64,000 nucleotides of DNA from Flexifilum sp034434595 (GCA_034434595.1 DAOTZD010000016.1:62001-126000), one strand, 5' to 3'. Shown: positions 35,931 through 45,138, numbered from the stretch's first letter. The notes: generated by a model from the letters alone, not told the origin. Numbers and translations are program-made.

Positions 35931-37334
35931 CTAATTCGCCAGTGCATCGCAAGCGGGACAAGCGCCGCCGGGTCGAATGATGGCGAAGCCCGCCATCGGA
36001 TCGCTGTCATAATTCGTGAAGTCGATGTTCCAGATAATGAGCAGACGCACGTAGCCCGTGCGCGCCGCCATCGACACGGCTTGATCCAGCCATGCAGCCT
36101 GCTGCGCGACAGTCACATTTTCCGCCCATGTGAATCCGGCGGGCAGCGGACCAAAACCTTCAGGCGAGAGGTAGCCCATTTCGGTGAAGCACAGCGGACG
36201 CGCGTTCCCGAAAGCACGGCGATACGTGTTCATCATGGCTTGGTAGTAGCGTGAATAGTGATTGCTCGATCCGCGCGGATCGCCGCTGGTGGCTGTCGGT
36301 GGTAAAATGCCCTCGTTATAGTGGATACCGATGCAGTCCATATATCTCGCCGCGCCTGCCGCTGCCATGCCCGCTACAAACAAGTTGTCATCGCAGCCCG
36401 CGCCCGTGCATCCACCGAAAAAACCCGTCGGTGCAGGCGCACCACTGATCACCAACGTAGCCGGGTTTGCCGATTTGATCGCGTTATACGAACGTGCCAA
36501 CAAATCCGTGTAGCTGGCAGGATCGATACGTCCGGGGGTCCATTCGCGATCAATGTTTGGTTCATTCCAGATTTCAATCGCGTCTGCACCCAACGTCGCC
36601 AGCCCACCGACAAATGCCGCGTACTGGTCGAAATAGCCCTCCGTGTAAAGCGCGTCGCGCTGACCGACCACGCCAAGCAGAATTCTAAATCCGCGCGCGT
36701 GCGCGTCGTTGATCCACCCCGCCGCTTCTGCGGGATTTTGACCCGGAAAGAAACGCCACTGTTTCTTGATCCATGTCATGCCAGCGCGCGCCATTTGTTC
36801 GCTGGCATATGTGCTCCACTCTGCGACGTGACCACCATACGCAAATCCGCGCGGCGGAGGCGCGCTGTTGACGACAGGCGCAGGGGGCGCTGTTGTCGGG
36901 ACAGCATCAGGTGCGGGATTTTCGGCAGGTGGCGCGCCGGGATCGACTGGCGCAGGTGCGGGCGCTCCGCCTGTGGGAGGCGGCAGCGTGAACGGTGTAT
37001 CTGTCCACACAGCGGGAAGCGCCGCCAATTGATCAGGTGTCAAGTTCGTCGCGGTTGCGCCAAGCCAACCGACTGTGCCATCGGGTGTGATGCCGCGCAC
37101 CCAAAAGTCGCCAGCCGGCGCTTTGCCATCCAAACGCACAACGGTTCCTGCGTTCAGCGTGACGAGAATACGCCATTCTGTACCGGGACCCGAACGAAAA
37201 TTAGCGTTTGTTGTCAAGGTGACATCTAAGCCACCCGCTTGCGCTGCAACCCCGCCTGCAATCGCAGTGAGAACAATGAGAAGAAGCAGAATATTTCCGA
37301 GAACGGTAAAGTGCTTTTTGAACCAGTATGTCAT
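35931..37334 (-). CDS. Secreted SH3b plus clan-A glycoside-hydrolase-like protein, copy 4
   Basis: 467 residues from ATG 37334. Signal peptide about 1-32, SH3b domain about 36-98 (NANFRSGPG, TVGWLGA), a Pro/Ala-rich linker (about 118-162), then a TIM barrel with putative acid/base Glu258 (IWNEPNIDREW) and nucleophile Glu385 (FTEMGYLSPEG). The barrel and the C-terminal end (DPMAGFAIIRPGG then CPACDA) are nearly those of copy 3. It is on the same strand, 136 bases upstream of copy 3, with a repeat element between. Together with the SH3b domain, it may act on or near the cell wall. Confidence 0.75.
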   Translation of the reverse strand: MTYWFKKHFTVLGNILLLLIVLTAIAGGVAAQAGGLDVTLTTNANFRSGPGTEWRILVTLNAGTVVRLDGKAPAGDFWVRGITPDGTVGWLGATATNLTPDQLAALPAVWTDTPFTLPPPTGGAPAPAPVDPGAPPAENPAPDAVPTTAPPAPVVNSAPPPRGFAYGGHVAEWSTYASEQMARAGMTWIKKQWRFFPGQNPAEAAGWINDAHARGFRILLGVVGQRDALYTEGYFDQYAAFVGGLATLGADAIEIWNEPNIDREWTPGRIDPASYTDLLARSYNAIKSANPATLVISGAPAPTGFFGGCTGAGCDDNLFVAGMAAAGAARYMDCIGIHYNEGILPPTATSGDPRGSSNHYSRYYQAMMNTYRRAFGNARPLCFTEMGYLSPEGFGPLPAGFTWAENVTVAQQAAWLDQAVSMAARTGYVRLLIIWNIDFTNYDSDPMAGFAIIRPGGACPACDALAN

Positions 37335-37456
37335 TGTTTCTCTCTGGTTTAATCCTCGTAACGTGGGGCATTTTATCAGAGCGCCGCCCCAATCCGCAAA
37401 TCCCCCCGCTGCATATGCTGTTACAAAACCCGTGAATCGAACCAACAAACATCTTG

Positions 37457-37482
37457 TTGTAGGGAAGCGCAATGGCGCGTCC
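37457..37482. repeat. Interspersed element, TTGTAGGGA...GGCGCGTCC type
   Basis: TTGTAGGGAAGCGCAATGGC then GCGTCC. Nearly the same 26 bases recur at 39212, inside a coding frame. It lies in the 263-base gap between the divergent copy-4 and crotonase genes, where nothing else was seen. Confidence 0.5.
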
Positions 37483-37597
37483 TCAATTCAACCCTTGCCA
37501 AAATCGTAGGCATAGCGGTGGATAATTCACCGTTGTAAACTACCGCAGTCGATAGACTCTAATTCTTTCTGCACAAATGAATCGGTATTGAATAGGC

Positions 37598-38395
37598 ATG
37601 ACCCAGAAAATTTTGCTCGATCATCATGATAACGGCGTTATCGTCATCACCTTTAACCGTCCCGAAACGCGTAATGCGCTTGATACTGAAGCCATGCGCG
37701 CCTTTGGGGAGATCGTGACGGAGTTGCACGCCGATCCTGTCGTGCGCGTGGTTATCCTCACGGGAGCAGGTGATACTGCCTTCTGCGCGGGGGCTGATCT
37801 GGTTGAAATGACACAGCGCCCCTCTGCCGATGAAGGCTTGGCGATGATCACGCTTATGGGCGATGCCCTGCTCGCGCTCGAACGATTGCCCGTCCCCGTT
37901 ATTGGCGCGATCAACGGTTATGCGCTGGGCGGCGGCGGTGAAATTTCAATGGCGTGCGATTTGCGTGTGGTCGATGCCAATGTGCGTTTGGGCTTTGTGC
38001 AAGCTAAACGCGGCTTGATCCCCGGTTGGGGCGGGGGACAGCGACTGCTGCGTTTGGTCGGCTATACCCGTGCGATGGAACTCTTACTCACGGCTAAACA
38101 GCTTAACGCAGATGAGTTAGAATCATGGGGAATGATCAATCGGATCGCGCCAGCGGGCAGGGCGCTTCCTGCCGCGTTAGAATTTGCAGGCGAAATCGCC
38201 AAGCTCGATCCGGCTGTGATTCGCGCCATGAAGGCGATGCTGCAAGCGGGATTGGTACAGCCGTATGACGCGGCACTCATGACCGAACGCGCTCTCTTTC
38301 CTGCGCTTTGGGCAGGGGAAGCGCGCATTAAATCGACACAATCATTTGCAGATAAATCTGACAGCAAACGGAAGCAGGAAAGTACAGCATCATGA
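37598..38395 (+). CDS. Enoyl-CoA hydratase/isomerase (crotonase) family protein
   Basis: 265 residues. The fold is shown by NRPETRNALD, FCAGADL (oxyanion region), GYALGGGGEI and GLIPGWGGGQRL. Of the two catalytic Glu of enoyl-CoA hydratases, Glu115 (GGGGEIS) is present, but the second position (PEITLG in PaaF) reads VQAKRG with Gln135. That replacement is common in crotonases that do other chemistry, for instance decarboxylation or isomerisation. Substrate is thus unclear. The stop codon overlaps the next start in ATGA, so the three genes from 37598 to 40079 are translationally coupled. Confidence 0.85.
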   Translation: MTQKILLDHHDNGVIVITFNRPETRNALDTEAMRAFGEIVTELHADPVVRVVILTGAGDTAFCAGADLVEMTQRPSADEGLAMITLMGDALLALERLPVPVIGAINGYALGGGGEISMACDLRVVDANVRLGFVQAKRGLIPGWGGGQRLLRLVGYTRAMELLLTAKQLNADELESWGMINRIAPAGRALPAALEFAGEIAKLDPAVIRAMKAMLQAGLVQPYDAALMTERALFPALWAGEARIKSTQSFADKSDSKRKQESTAS

Positions 38396-39162
38396 ACTTT
38401 TACGCCGCATTGGCGCGTTACTACGACAGCGAACACGTCGATAAAACCGATGATCTGGCGCTCTATACCGAAATCGCAGACGAAGCGATTGGTGATGGTG
38501 ATGATCCGGTCTTGATCATCGGCAGCGGCACAGGGCGGGTGGTTTTTCACCTCGCGCAAGAAGGCTACACCGTTCACGGTATCGAAATGGAAGAACAAAT
38601 GCTGGAACGCTCGCTTATCAAGCGAGATGCGCTTACCCATTTGGGATCGCGCGTGAAGTTCTACAATGGCGATGCTCTCACAGTGAATGTGCCGGGGCAG
38701 TTTGGTTTGGTGATCATCCCGTACAACACACTTATGCATTTTCACGAACGAGAAAAGCATCTCGGCTTGCTCAAACGGGCGCGGCAGTGGGTCAAACAGG
38801 GAGGGCGCTTGCTCATCGACTTGCCGAACGCGGGCGAAGCCTATGCCGCGCAAGACACCGAAGCCCTCACGCTCGAACGCACATTTTTGGATGTAGATAC
38901 GGGCAATCTCGTCATGCAGCAGTCAGTCAGCCGCCTTGACCGCGCTGAACAATTGATGAGTGTGACGTGGATATACGACGAAATCACCGAAGATGGACTT
39001 GTTCAGCGTACTGTCATTCCCGTGGTGATTCGCTATTTCTTCCATTCGGAAATGGAACTCTTGCTCCAAGCAGCGGGCTTTGAAGTCGAAGACGTGTTTG
39101 GAGATTTTGACCGCATTCCATTCTACGATGGCGTACCACGCATGATCGTTTTGGCAAAATGA
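38392..39162 (+). CDS. Class I SAM-dependent methyltransferase
   Basis: 256 residues. Residues near 40-60 read VLIIGSGTGRVVFHLA, the SAM-binding glycine motif I, followed by GIEMEEQML, with the acidic residue at the end of strand 2. Motif IV-like is LVIIPYNTLMHF. There is no DNA- or RNA-binding domain seen; small-molecule methylation is likely, though the substrate is unknown. It starts in an ATGA overlap with the crotonase gene and ends in another with the lipoprotein gene, which suggests the three are translated in fixed ratio. Confidence 0.85.
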   Translation: MNFYAALARYYDSEHVDKTDDLALYTEIADEAIGDGDDPVLIIGSGTGRVVFHLAQEGYTVHGIEMEEQMLERSLIKRDALTHLGSRVKFYNGDALTVNVPGQFGLVIIPYNTLMHFHEREKHLGLLKRARQWVKQGGRLLIDLPNAGEAYAAQDTEALTLERTFLDVDTGNLVMQQSVSRLDRAEQLMSVTWIYDEITEDGLVQRTVIPVVIRYFFHSEMELLLQAAGFEVEDVFGDFDRIPFYDGVPRMIVLAK

Positions 39163-40079
39163 CGCACATGAAGCCTCAGTGTATTTACCGCGAATTTTGG
39201 AAAATGCGACATTGTAGGGACGTGAGATGGCGCGTCCGCCGTATTTACTTGTTCCTCCTCACCCTCGCCCTTGCCGCCTGTGACAGCGAAGTTCCCACCG
39301 CTGTTCCCACTCGTACCTTAAGTGGACCCACTGCGGTGCGTACCGAAATCATCTACCCGGTGATTCCGACGCTTTCCATCGATGATCTCAGCTTGGGTAT
39401 CAGTGAACCTACCGCCGCATCGCTGCCGCGTGATGCTGAACTTCCCCCGTTGATTATGGGCGGGGAAGGTGTTCCCGGTGAAGTGGGGTCAGTGCAAAGC
39501 ATCCAAATCACGGCGGGCGATGGCACACAGCTCGAAGGTGATCTGTACAGCGGTGCGCCAGATCAACGTCTGCCCGGTGTGCTGCTTGTTGCGCCCAATC
39601 GCGCGGCATGGGGCGATTTCCCCTTACGCTTGCAAGCGCGTGGCTATACCGTGCTTTCGATGAGTATGCGTGATGCGCCGCCGTTGGGTGATTTTATCTC
39701 GATGTTAAGCGCCACCGCGCAAACAGGCACGATTGATCCCGCGCGCATCGTCGTCATCGCCGCCGAAGCCGGTGCGGATTTGGCGCTCGTTGGCTGCGCG
39801 GGCGATCTGCTTTGCGATGGACTCGCCATGATCACGCCCATCGATCCCACGGGCGTGGGGTATCTGCAAATGTATCTCCCGCGTCCGCTGCTTGTCGCCG
39901 CCGCCGAGGGCGATTCCGCTTTCGCCATCGCGGATACCTACCGCGCCAGCGCTCCCACGCAAATCGATTTTCAGCCGCTCACGGGTTCGGAACGCGGCGC
40001 GGCATTGGTCGCAACCAGCGCCACCCTCGCGGACGATCTCATCCGCTGGGCATCCGACGTGTTCACCGCCGCCCAATAA
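39159..40079 (+). CDS. Lipoprotein with alpha/beta-hydrolase-like domain lacking the nucleophile
   Basis: A lipoprotein signal peptide ends in LALAAC, followed by a Thr/Pro-rich stretch and a domain of about 200 residues (PGVLLVAPNRAAWGDF, GYTVLSMSMRDAPP, IVVIAAEAGADLAL) that follows the dienelactone-hydrolase-like plan. At the nucleophile elbow, the expected G-x-S-x-G reads A-E-A-G-A, so the Ser is missing. An ATG at 39159 overlaps the methyltransferase stop, but the frame from 39159 to 39240 passes through an interspersed repeat element at 39212; ATG 39204 or GTG 39222 would give a normal signal peptide. Start is thus uncertain. It is convergent with the next gene, 11 bases away. Confidence 0.6.
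   Translation: MTHMKPQCIYREFWKMRHCRDVRWRVRRIYLFLLTLALAACDSEVPTAVPTRTLSGPTAVRTEIIYPVIPTLSIDDLSLGISEPTAASLPRDAELPPLIMGGEGVPGEVGSVQSIQITAGDGTQLEGDLYSGAPDQRLPGVLLVAPNRAAWGDFPLRLQARGYTVLSMSMRDAPPLGDFISMLSATAQTGTIDPARIVVIAAEAGADLALVGCAGDLLCDGLAMITPIDPTGVGYLQMYLPRPLLVAAAEGDSAFAIADTYRASAPTQIDFQPLTGSERGAALVATSATLADDLIRWASDVFTAAQ
39212..39237. repeat. Interspersed element overlapping a gene start
   Basis: TTGTAGGGACGTGAGATGGC then GCGTCC, very like the copy at 37457. It falls within the open frame of the lipoprotein gene, just before the hydrophobic signal segment. Confidence 0.5.
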
Positions 40080-40090
40080 ACAAATTGGGA

Positions 40091-40885
40091 TTAATCCCCG
40101 GCACACTCATCAATAATCGCTTGCCCGCCCGCTTGACCGTAATTTTCCGCAACATCGATCAAGACGGGTGGGTTACGCACGCCGCTAATTGCAATTGGTG
40201 TGTCCGTTAGTTCAATCGTCGCATACGTGGTGATACTCGCGCGCGGCGTGAAAATCTCGCTCACAAAAAACGTCTGACACGCCGCGATTGTGCCCAGAAT
40301 TTCCCGCGTGCCCCTGTCATTCGATGCACCAAATAACACAATATCGTTCATCGTCAGCACCAGATTGGCTTTGGGTTCAGGCAGATCGTCGCGCTCTAAA
40401 TCGGCTGCTTGAGAGACGATTTCGTAATTGGTGACGACTCCCGCTTCACAGGTCAGCGTCGTGCGGATTTCCCACAGGACATGATCACCATCCAGCACGT
40501 ATTCCACGTTGACAGCCTCATACGTGGTCGTCCATAACGGAATCGCATAATAAGCGGAGACACTTTCGCTGATTCCCGTCTCGTTCAATACCCAGTAGTC
40601 TTGTACATATGCGCTGTAGCCACTTCCCCAGTAATGCACAAGATTTATGTCGTCGTTCACATACTGCACAAAATACCGCCATGCGCGATCCCCGTTGAAT
40701 GTCACGTCCCGCGTGTACTCAATACGCCAGCCGTGTTCATCACACGTTTGTGGCGGTGTGATGTCGTGAACCGTGACCACAATGTCAGTAATCGGGGCAG
40801 ACGTTCCCGCTTGCGCGTTCGCCCGCCACAATTCCGCCGATAAAAGTATTCCGAGCAAGATGAAAACTGCTGTTCCGCGCATCAT
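40091..40885 (-). CDS. Secreted protein of unknown function
   Basis: 264 residues with a clear signal peptide of about 24 residues (MMRGTAVFILLGILLSAE, cleaved near ANAQ). The mature part is beta-rich and contains several aromatic runs (WRYFVQYVN, SAYYAIPLW) and four Cys, possibly two disulphides. No known domain was recognised. The region upstream (40886-41177) separates it from pheT and holds a palindrome. Confidence 0.6.
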   Translation of the reverse strand: MMRGTAVFILLGILLSAELWRANAQAGTSAPITDIVVTVHDITPPQTCDEHGWRIEYTRDVTFNGDRAWRYFVQYVNDDINLVHYWGSGYSAYVQDYWVLNETGISESVSAYYAIPLWTTTYEAVNVEYVLDGDHVLWEIRTTLTCEAGVVTNYEIVSQAADLERDDLPEPKANLVLTMNDIVLFGASNDRGTREILGTIAACQTFFVSEIFTPRASITTYATIELTDTPIAISGVRNPPVLIDVAENYGQAGGQAIIDECAGD

Positions 40886-41083
40886 CAGCCGAACCTTTCA
40901 ACATGACCACGCGCCTGCTTACGTAATAGATCAATTAAGTTCGGTAAAACTGCGACACATAATGACATATCTTCTCTTAAAAACCCTCGATTGCCATATC
41001 AGTTTCGACACATCTTCTCTCAAAGTTGAATCGCGCTTTTTCAAGTTTCGACACACTTTTGGGAATGTTAGATACAAATTCTG

Positions 41084-41107
41084 TTGGGGACGACCCACGC
41101 GTCGTCC
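41084..41107. repeat. Palindromic element near pheT end
   Basis: GGACGAC - CCACGC - GTCGTCC, preceded by TTGGG. Possibly a degenerate member of the GTAGGGACG family. It lies in the 292-base gap between pheT and the secreted-protein gene; the rest of that gap shows only the next hairpin and AT-rich sequence. Confidence 0.4.
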
Positions 41108-41139
41108 TCCCGATAGGTTGAATTTAGCGAGGACTACTG

Positions 41140-41162
41140 AGAGGGAGATCATCTCTCCCTCT
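41140..41162 (-). terminator. Hairpin after pheT
   Basis: AGAGGGAGA / TCTCCCTCT perfect 9-bp stem with a 5-base loop, 16 bases past the pheT stop. It lacks a clear T run in the direction of pheT transcription. Confidence 0.45.
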
Positions 41163-41177
41163 TGTATCTGTTGTGCG

Positions 41178-43745
41178 TTAGGCGCGCAGTTTTGCGTCCA
41201 AAGCGCGTTCGCACGCTTTGACAATCTTCGCGTGTAGTTGAGCGACCTCACGATCAGTCAATGTGCGTTCGTCCGTTTGGTACACCAAACTGTAGGCGAG
41301 ACTCTTGTACCCCGCCGGAATCGGATCGCCTGTATACACATCGAACAGCGTGACACCTTTCAGCAGGTCGCCGCCTGTCGCGCGTATCACTGCTTCCACG
41401 TCAGCAGCGGGAATGCTGTCTTTCACCACCAGCGCCATATCTTGCAGCACAGGTGGCGTGATTGGGAGCGGCTTCAAAATGTGCCGTGCCGGAATTGCCT
41501 CTAACAGCGCGTCGAGATCGAATTCGGCGGCATACACAGGGACTATGTCTCCTTGCACATTTAAATCAAATGCGCGAGTTACCAACGGATGCAGTTCACC
41601 GAACGTGCCAATATCCTTGCCATTGACGATCAGCGCTGCCGAACGACCCGGATGGAAGCTTGAATGAGTCGAACGAATGAAGCGTGCCCCTTCCACATGC
41701 AGTCCTTTTAGCAGACTTTCCACCAAGCCCTTTATGTCGTAGAAATCGACGTTATCCGTGCTGTCGGCGGGCAACCACCCATTCGATGGGTGACGCGCGC
41801 CGATCATTAGCAGGGCAAGCCTGCGTGGCTCATCCGGCAGAATTGCATCATCGCGCTTAAGGTACACACTCCCGATTTCGAACACTTGCACACGGTTGGT
41901 ATAACGCAGATTGTTTCGCGTACTATCGAGCAGGTTGACCAGCAGTGTATGGCGCATCACTGTCTTATCGAGCGTGATTGGGTTTGCGAGCGCGATATAT
42001 TCGCTCTGCGGGATAGACGATGGCAGTCCGGGCGGTGTCAGCATCGCCTCGCGTTCGGGTGTGGTCAGCCGGTAGCTGATGTGTTCGCGCAAGCCGAGCG
42101 CCACCAGCAGATCGCGCGTTCGTTCTTCCAGCGTCAAGTGCGGGTTAGGGCGCTGCGGCGGCATCAAATCTGCGATGATCGTCGTTGGAATGTTTTCATA
42201 CCCGTTGATACGCGCGATCTCCTCGATCAAGTCCGCTTGTCCAACGATTCCTGTGCCGATGTCTAAGCGCGTGTCCGGCACAGTGACGTGCAGTATTTCA
42301 GCTTCAACCGTCACCATGAAACCACCGCGCCGGAGCAGCGCCGCTGCTTGTTCCGCCGAAAAATCCATCCCCATGATGCGCTGGATTTCACTCGTCGGCA
42401 GATCAACCTCGACGACGGGTGCGGGAAGTGGATATACATCGACTATGCCTTGTGCGACTGTGCCGCCGCTCGATTGGCGCATCAATTCAATGCCGCGCTT
42501 CACACCCAATTCTGCTTGGCTTGGATGCACACCACGACTGAATCGTGTTCCCGCCTCGCTAAACAGTTTATGCGCGTGTGTCGTGCGCCGCACACTGATA
42601 AAATCCCAGTTCGCCGCCTCAAGCAGCACATTCTTGGTATCATCGCTGATCTCGGTGTCGAAGCCGCCCATCACCGCCGCTAAGCTAATCGGCGTATCGC
42701 TGTTGTCCGCGATGATGATGTCTGTCGGATTCAACGAACGCATTTGTCCGTCCAACGTTTTTAGCGTTTCGCCTTCGCGCGCCAGTCGCGTGATCAGCTT
42801 GGGTGTGCCGCCGTTAGCGTGCGCTACCAAGCGATCATAATCAAAGGCATGCAGCGGCTGTCCCATCTCAAACATGACGTAGTTGCTCACATCGACGATG
42901 TTGTTGATCGGGCGCTGTCCGGCGGCTTGCAAGCGGCGCTGCATCCATTCCGGCGACGGCTGTATCTTAATGTCACGCAGCAGCATAGCGGTGAAGCGCG
43001 GATTATGCTGCGGGCTGCGTATCTCAATCTGGATCGTCCCATCAATCGGTGCGCCCGTTGCTTTGACCGTATAGTCGGGCAGACGCAGCGGCTTATCGAG
43101 CAGCGCGGCGATTTCCCGCGCCACGCCCAACACGCTGTAGCAGCGCGCAAGGTTCGGCGTGAGTTCAATCTCAAGGATCACGTCGCCAAGCACGTCTTGC
43201 GCGGGTGTGCCGGGTTTGAAACCGGGGTCTTGATGCATGAGGATGATTCCGTCATGCTCCTCGCTCAAGCCCAATTCCTTTTGGGAACACACCATACTGC
43301 GGTTCGGGATACCGCGCAGCGGCTTTTCCTTTAAGACCATCCGCTTCGGTTCTTCGCTGTGACCATCCCATACTTCCGCGCCTTCCAGCGCCATAATCGT
43401 CCACAGCGGATGATCCAGCGGCACGCCCTTATATTCGAACAGGTTGGGTGCGCCCGTTACACATTGCTCAAGTTGATCTGCGCCATAATCGACCATCGCC
43501 AGCACCAGCCGATCCGCGTTGGGGTGCGGCTTGACTTCACGAATAGCGCCCAATACCAGCTTTTGCCGATCCCATACCAGATGATCCGATGGGGGATAGC
43601 GCAGTCCTTCGACCATCGTTTGCGGCACGCCCAGATAAGTCAAGTGAGCGACTTCCAGCCCGGCGTTGGTTAGCTTTTCCGCCAGTAGTTCGACTGGAAT
43701 GTCGATGTCTACGAATTCTTTCAACCACGATAAGGGAATAAGCAT
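41178..43745 (-). CDS. pheT: Phenylalanine-tRNA ligase beta subunit
   Basis: 855 residues, in the normal range with a few insertions. It partners PheS to charge tRNA-Phe. The N-terminal segment (MLIPLSWLKEFVDIDIPVE) and the OB-fold tRNA-binding domain (KPHPNADRLVLAMVDYG) are clear. B3/B4 editing (DVSNYVMFEMGQPLHAFD), B5, and a C-terminal anticodon-binding domain (ATGGDLLKGVTLFDVYTGDP) follow. The OB domain has an insertion of about 30 residues. It follows the SGNH-like gene by 5 bases, and pheS lies beyond; the three are a single operon under the T-box. Confidence 0.95.
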   Translation of the reverse strand: MLIPLSWLKEFVDIDIPVELLAEKLTNAGLEVAHLTYLGVPQTMVEGLRYPPSDHLVWDRQKLVLGAIREVKPHPNADRLVLAMVDYGADQLEQCVTGAPNLFEYKGVPLDHPLWTIMALEGAEVWDGHSEEPKRMVLKEKPLRGIPNRSMVCSQKELGLSEEHDGIILMHQDPGFKPGTPAQDVLGDVILEIELTPNLARCYSVLGVAREIAALLDKPLRLPDYTVKATGAPIDGTIQIEIRSPQHNPRFTAMLLRDIKIQPSPEWMQRRLQAAGQRPINNIVDVSNYVMFEMGQPLHAFDYDRLVAHANGGTPKLITRLAREGETLKTLDGQMRSLNPTDIIIADNSDTPISLAAVMGGFDTEISDDTKNVLLEAANWDFISVRRTTHAHKLFSEAGTRFSRGVHPSQAELGVKRGIELMRQSSGGTVAQGIVDVYPLPAPVVEVDLPTSEIQRIMGMDFSAEQAAALLRRGGFMVTVEAEILHVTVPDTRLDIGTGIVGQADLIEEIARINGYENIPTTIIADLMPPQRPNPHLTLEERTRDLLVALGLREHISYRLTTPEREAMLTPPGLPSSIPQSEYIALANPITLDKTVMRHTLLVNLLDSTRNNLRYTNRVQVFEIGSVYLKRDDAILPDEPRRLALLMIGARHPSNGWLPADSTDNVDFYDIKGLVESLLKGLHVEGARFIRSTHSSFHPGRSAALIVNGKDIGTFGELHPLVTRAFDLNVQGDIVPVYAAEFDLDALLEAIPARHILKPLPITPPVLQDMALVVKDSIPAADVEAVIRATGGDLLKGVTLFDVYTGDPIPAGYKSLAYSLVYQTDERTLTDREVAQLHAKIVKACERALDAKLRA

Positions 43746-43750
43746 CGGTT

Positions 43751-45115
43751 TTACTCCGCGATTTCAAGTTCAGGTTCAATGACATCCATCATCGCCCGCG
43801 CGATGATGGCGTTACCTTCAGGACTTAAGTGAACATAGTCCACCCAGATTGTGTCTTCGCTGTTGTCGAGCGCGCGCATCAGCGAATAGAAATTTTGGTT
43901 AGGGTCGAATTCGCTTTCAATGAGCGCATACGTGCGTGTCAGCAGACGCACGAATGGCGGATCGATTCCATCACGCAGGCGGGTTTCCTGTTCATTCAAT
44001 ACCTTGCCCGTCACCAAAATGTCGGGCTGCCAGAAGAACCACACATCGAAGTCGTAGCGCCCCGCCAACCCTTCAATCACGCTGCGGTTCACGTCATAAG
44101 CGTTAATCACGTCTTGCGCCAGTACATCCGCATCTACGCCCATGCTTTCGTAGGTCACACTTTCGAGCGCCGCCTGACTCTCGACAAACAACCGGATCAA
44201 GCCGAACGTGTAGGTTTGCTGAAGCATCTGCACCAGCGGCGGTGGTGTCTCCGCGCTGAAACGAGCCGCGAACGTGCGGAAGTTCTGATGCGCGCCTGCC
44301 CGCCCATTTTGATATGCCGCATACGTGTCGTTGTGACCATCATAGAAGACTGCGGCATCGGGAATGTTCCCTTGCTGAAGCTCGGTCAGCAGCAAAATCG
44401 ATTCCTGTGTCGAGACATATGCCCATGCCCCAAAATTGACGATGCACAGCGGACGACTTTGCCGCGCGTCCCATTCCTGCTGAAGATAGGCGGGAATGGT
44501 GTATTCGTCCGGTACACCTTGCCCCCACATCGTTGATCCGCCGAACACAAACAGCGTGAACGCATTGGCATCATCGCAGCGAGTATCGGGTGTGCGCCGA
44601 TTGCCGTTTGCGTCAATATTGATCGTCGCGCTTTCCATCGGGCGATGCCGCCACACCAGATACGGCACATAGTCAAAACCTACGTGGGAGTAATCAGTGA
44701 AATACTGTGCTGCCCATTCCACCTCACGGTAGTACGATAGATTGGCCGTCAGATCGCCCGTTTGCCGCGCGGTGTTGTCTACTGCAGTCACACGTAAGCC
44801 GATCATGTTTAGCGCCAGCAGACTAAAGAACTCCATACCGATCAACGTCGCGGCGATGATGACGATCACACCCCCTACGCCGCGCTGTAGGCTGGCAAGC
44901 CCGCGTGTGCTGCGTGACCGATCCACCGCGCCGATATAGATCAGCAAAACGGCGACCAACAGCACGATGATCTGCCCACCGCTGAACGGTTGCACGCCGA
45001 TCAAACCAATGCGCGCCCCGAACAGCCCCGCAAGCCCCAGCGCGATCCCGATCACAAGCAGCGCAAGTTGAGCGAGGCTCAGACGGCGAATATTCATCGC
45101 TGGATTCATTCCCAT
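43751..45115 (-). CDS. SGNH/GDSL-hydrolase-like membrane protein lying between pheS and pheT
   Basis: 454 residues. Three membrane helices (about 13-38, 46-66 and 78-104) are followed by an extracytoplasmic SGNH hydrolase domain. Block I is FGGSTMWGQG with nucleophile Ser194, block III is YDGHND with Asn262, and block V is VDYVHLSPEG with the Asp and His of the triad. Such proteins often act on surface glycans as acetyl esterases. It is 23 bases after pheS and 5 bases before pheT, so it is transcribed with tRNA synthetase genes. Start is uncertain (45115 or 45097). Confidence 0.8.
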   Translation of the reverse strand: MGMNPAMNIRRLSLAQLALLVIGIALGLAGLFGARIGLIGVQPFSGGQIIVLLVAVLLIYIGAVDRSRSTRGLASLQRGVGGVIVIIAATLIGMEFFSLLALNMIGLRVTAVDNTARQTGDLTANLSYYREVEWAAQYFTDYSHVGFDYVPYLVWRHRPMESATINIDANGNRRTPDTRCDDANAFTLFVFGGSTMWGQGVPDEYTIPAYLQQEWDARQSRPLCIVNFGAWAYVSTQESILLLTELQQGNIPDAAVFYDGHNDTYAAYQNGRAGAHQNFRTFAARFSAETPPPLVQMLQQTYTFGLIRLFVESQAALESVTYESMGVDADVLAQDVINAYDVNRSVIEGLAGRYDFDVWFFWQPDILVTGKVLNEQETRLRDGIDPPFVRLLTRTYALIESEFDPNQNFYSLMRALDNSEDTIWVDYVHLSPEGNAIIARAMMDVIEPELEIAE

Positions 45116-45138
45116 GACCGGTTCGTCATTATGCCGTA

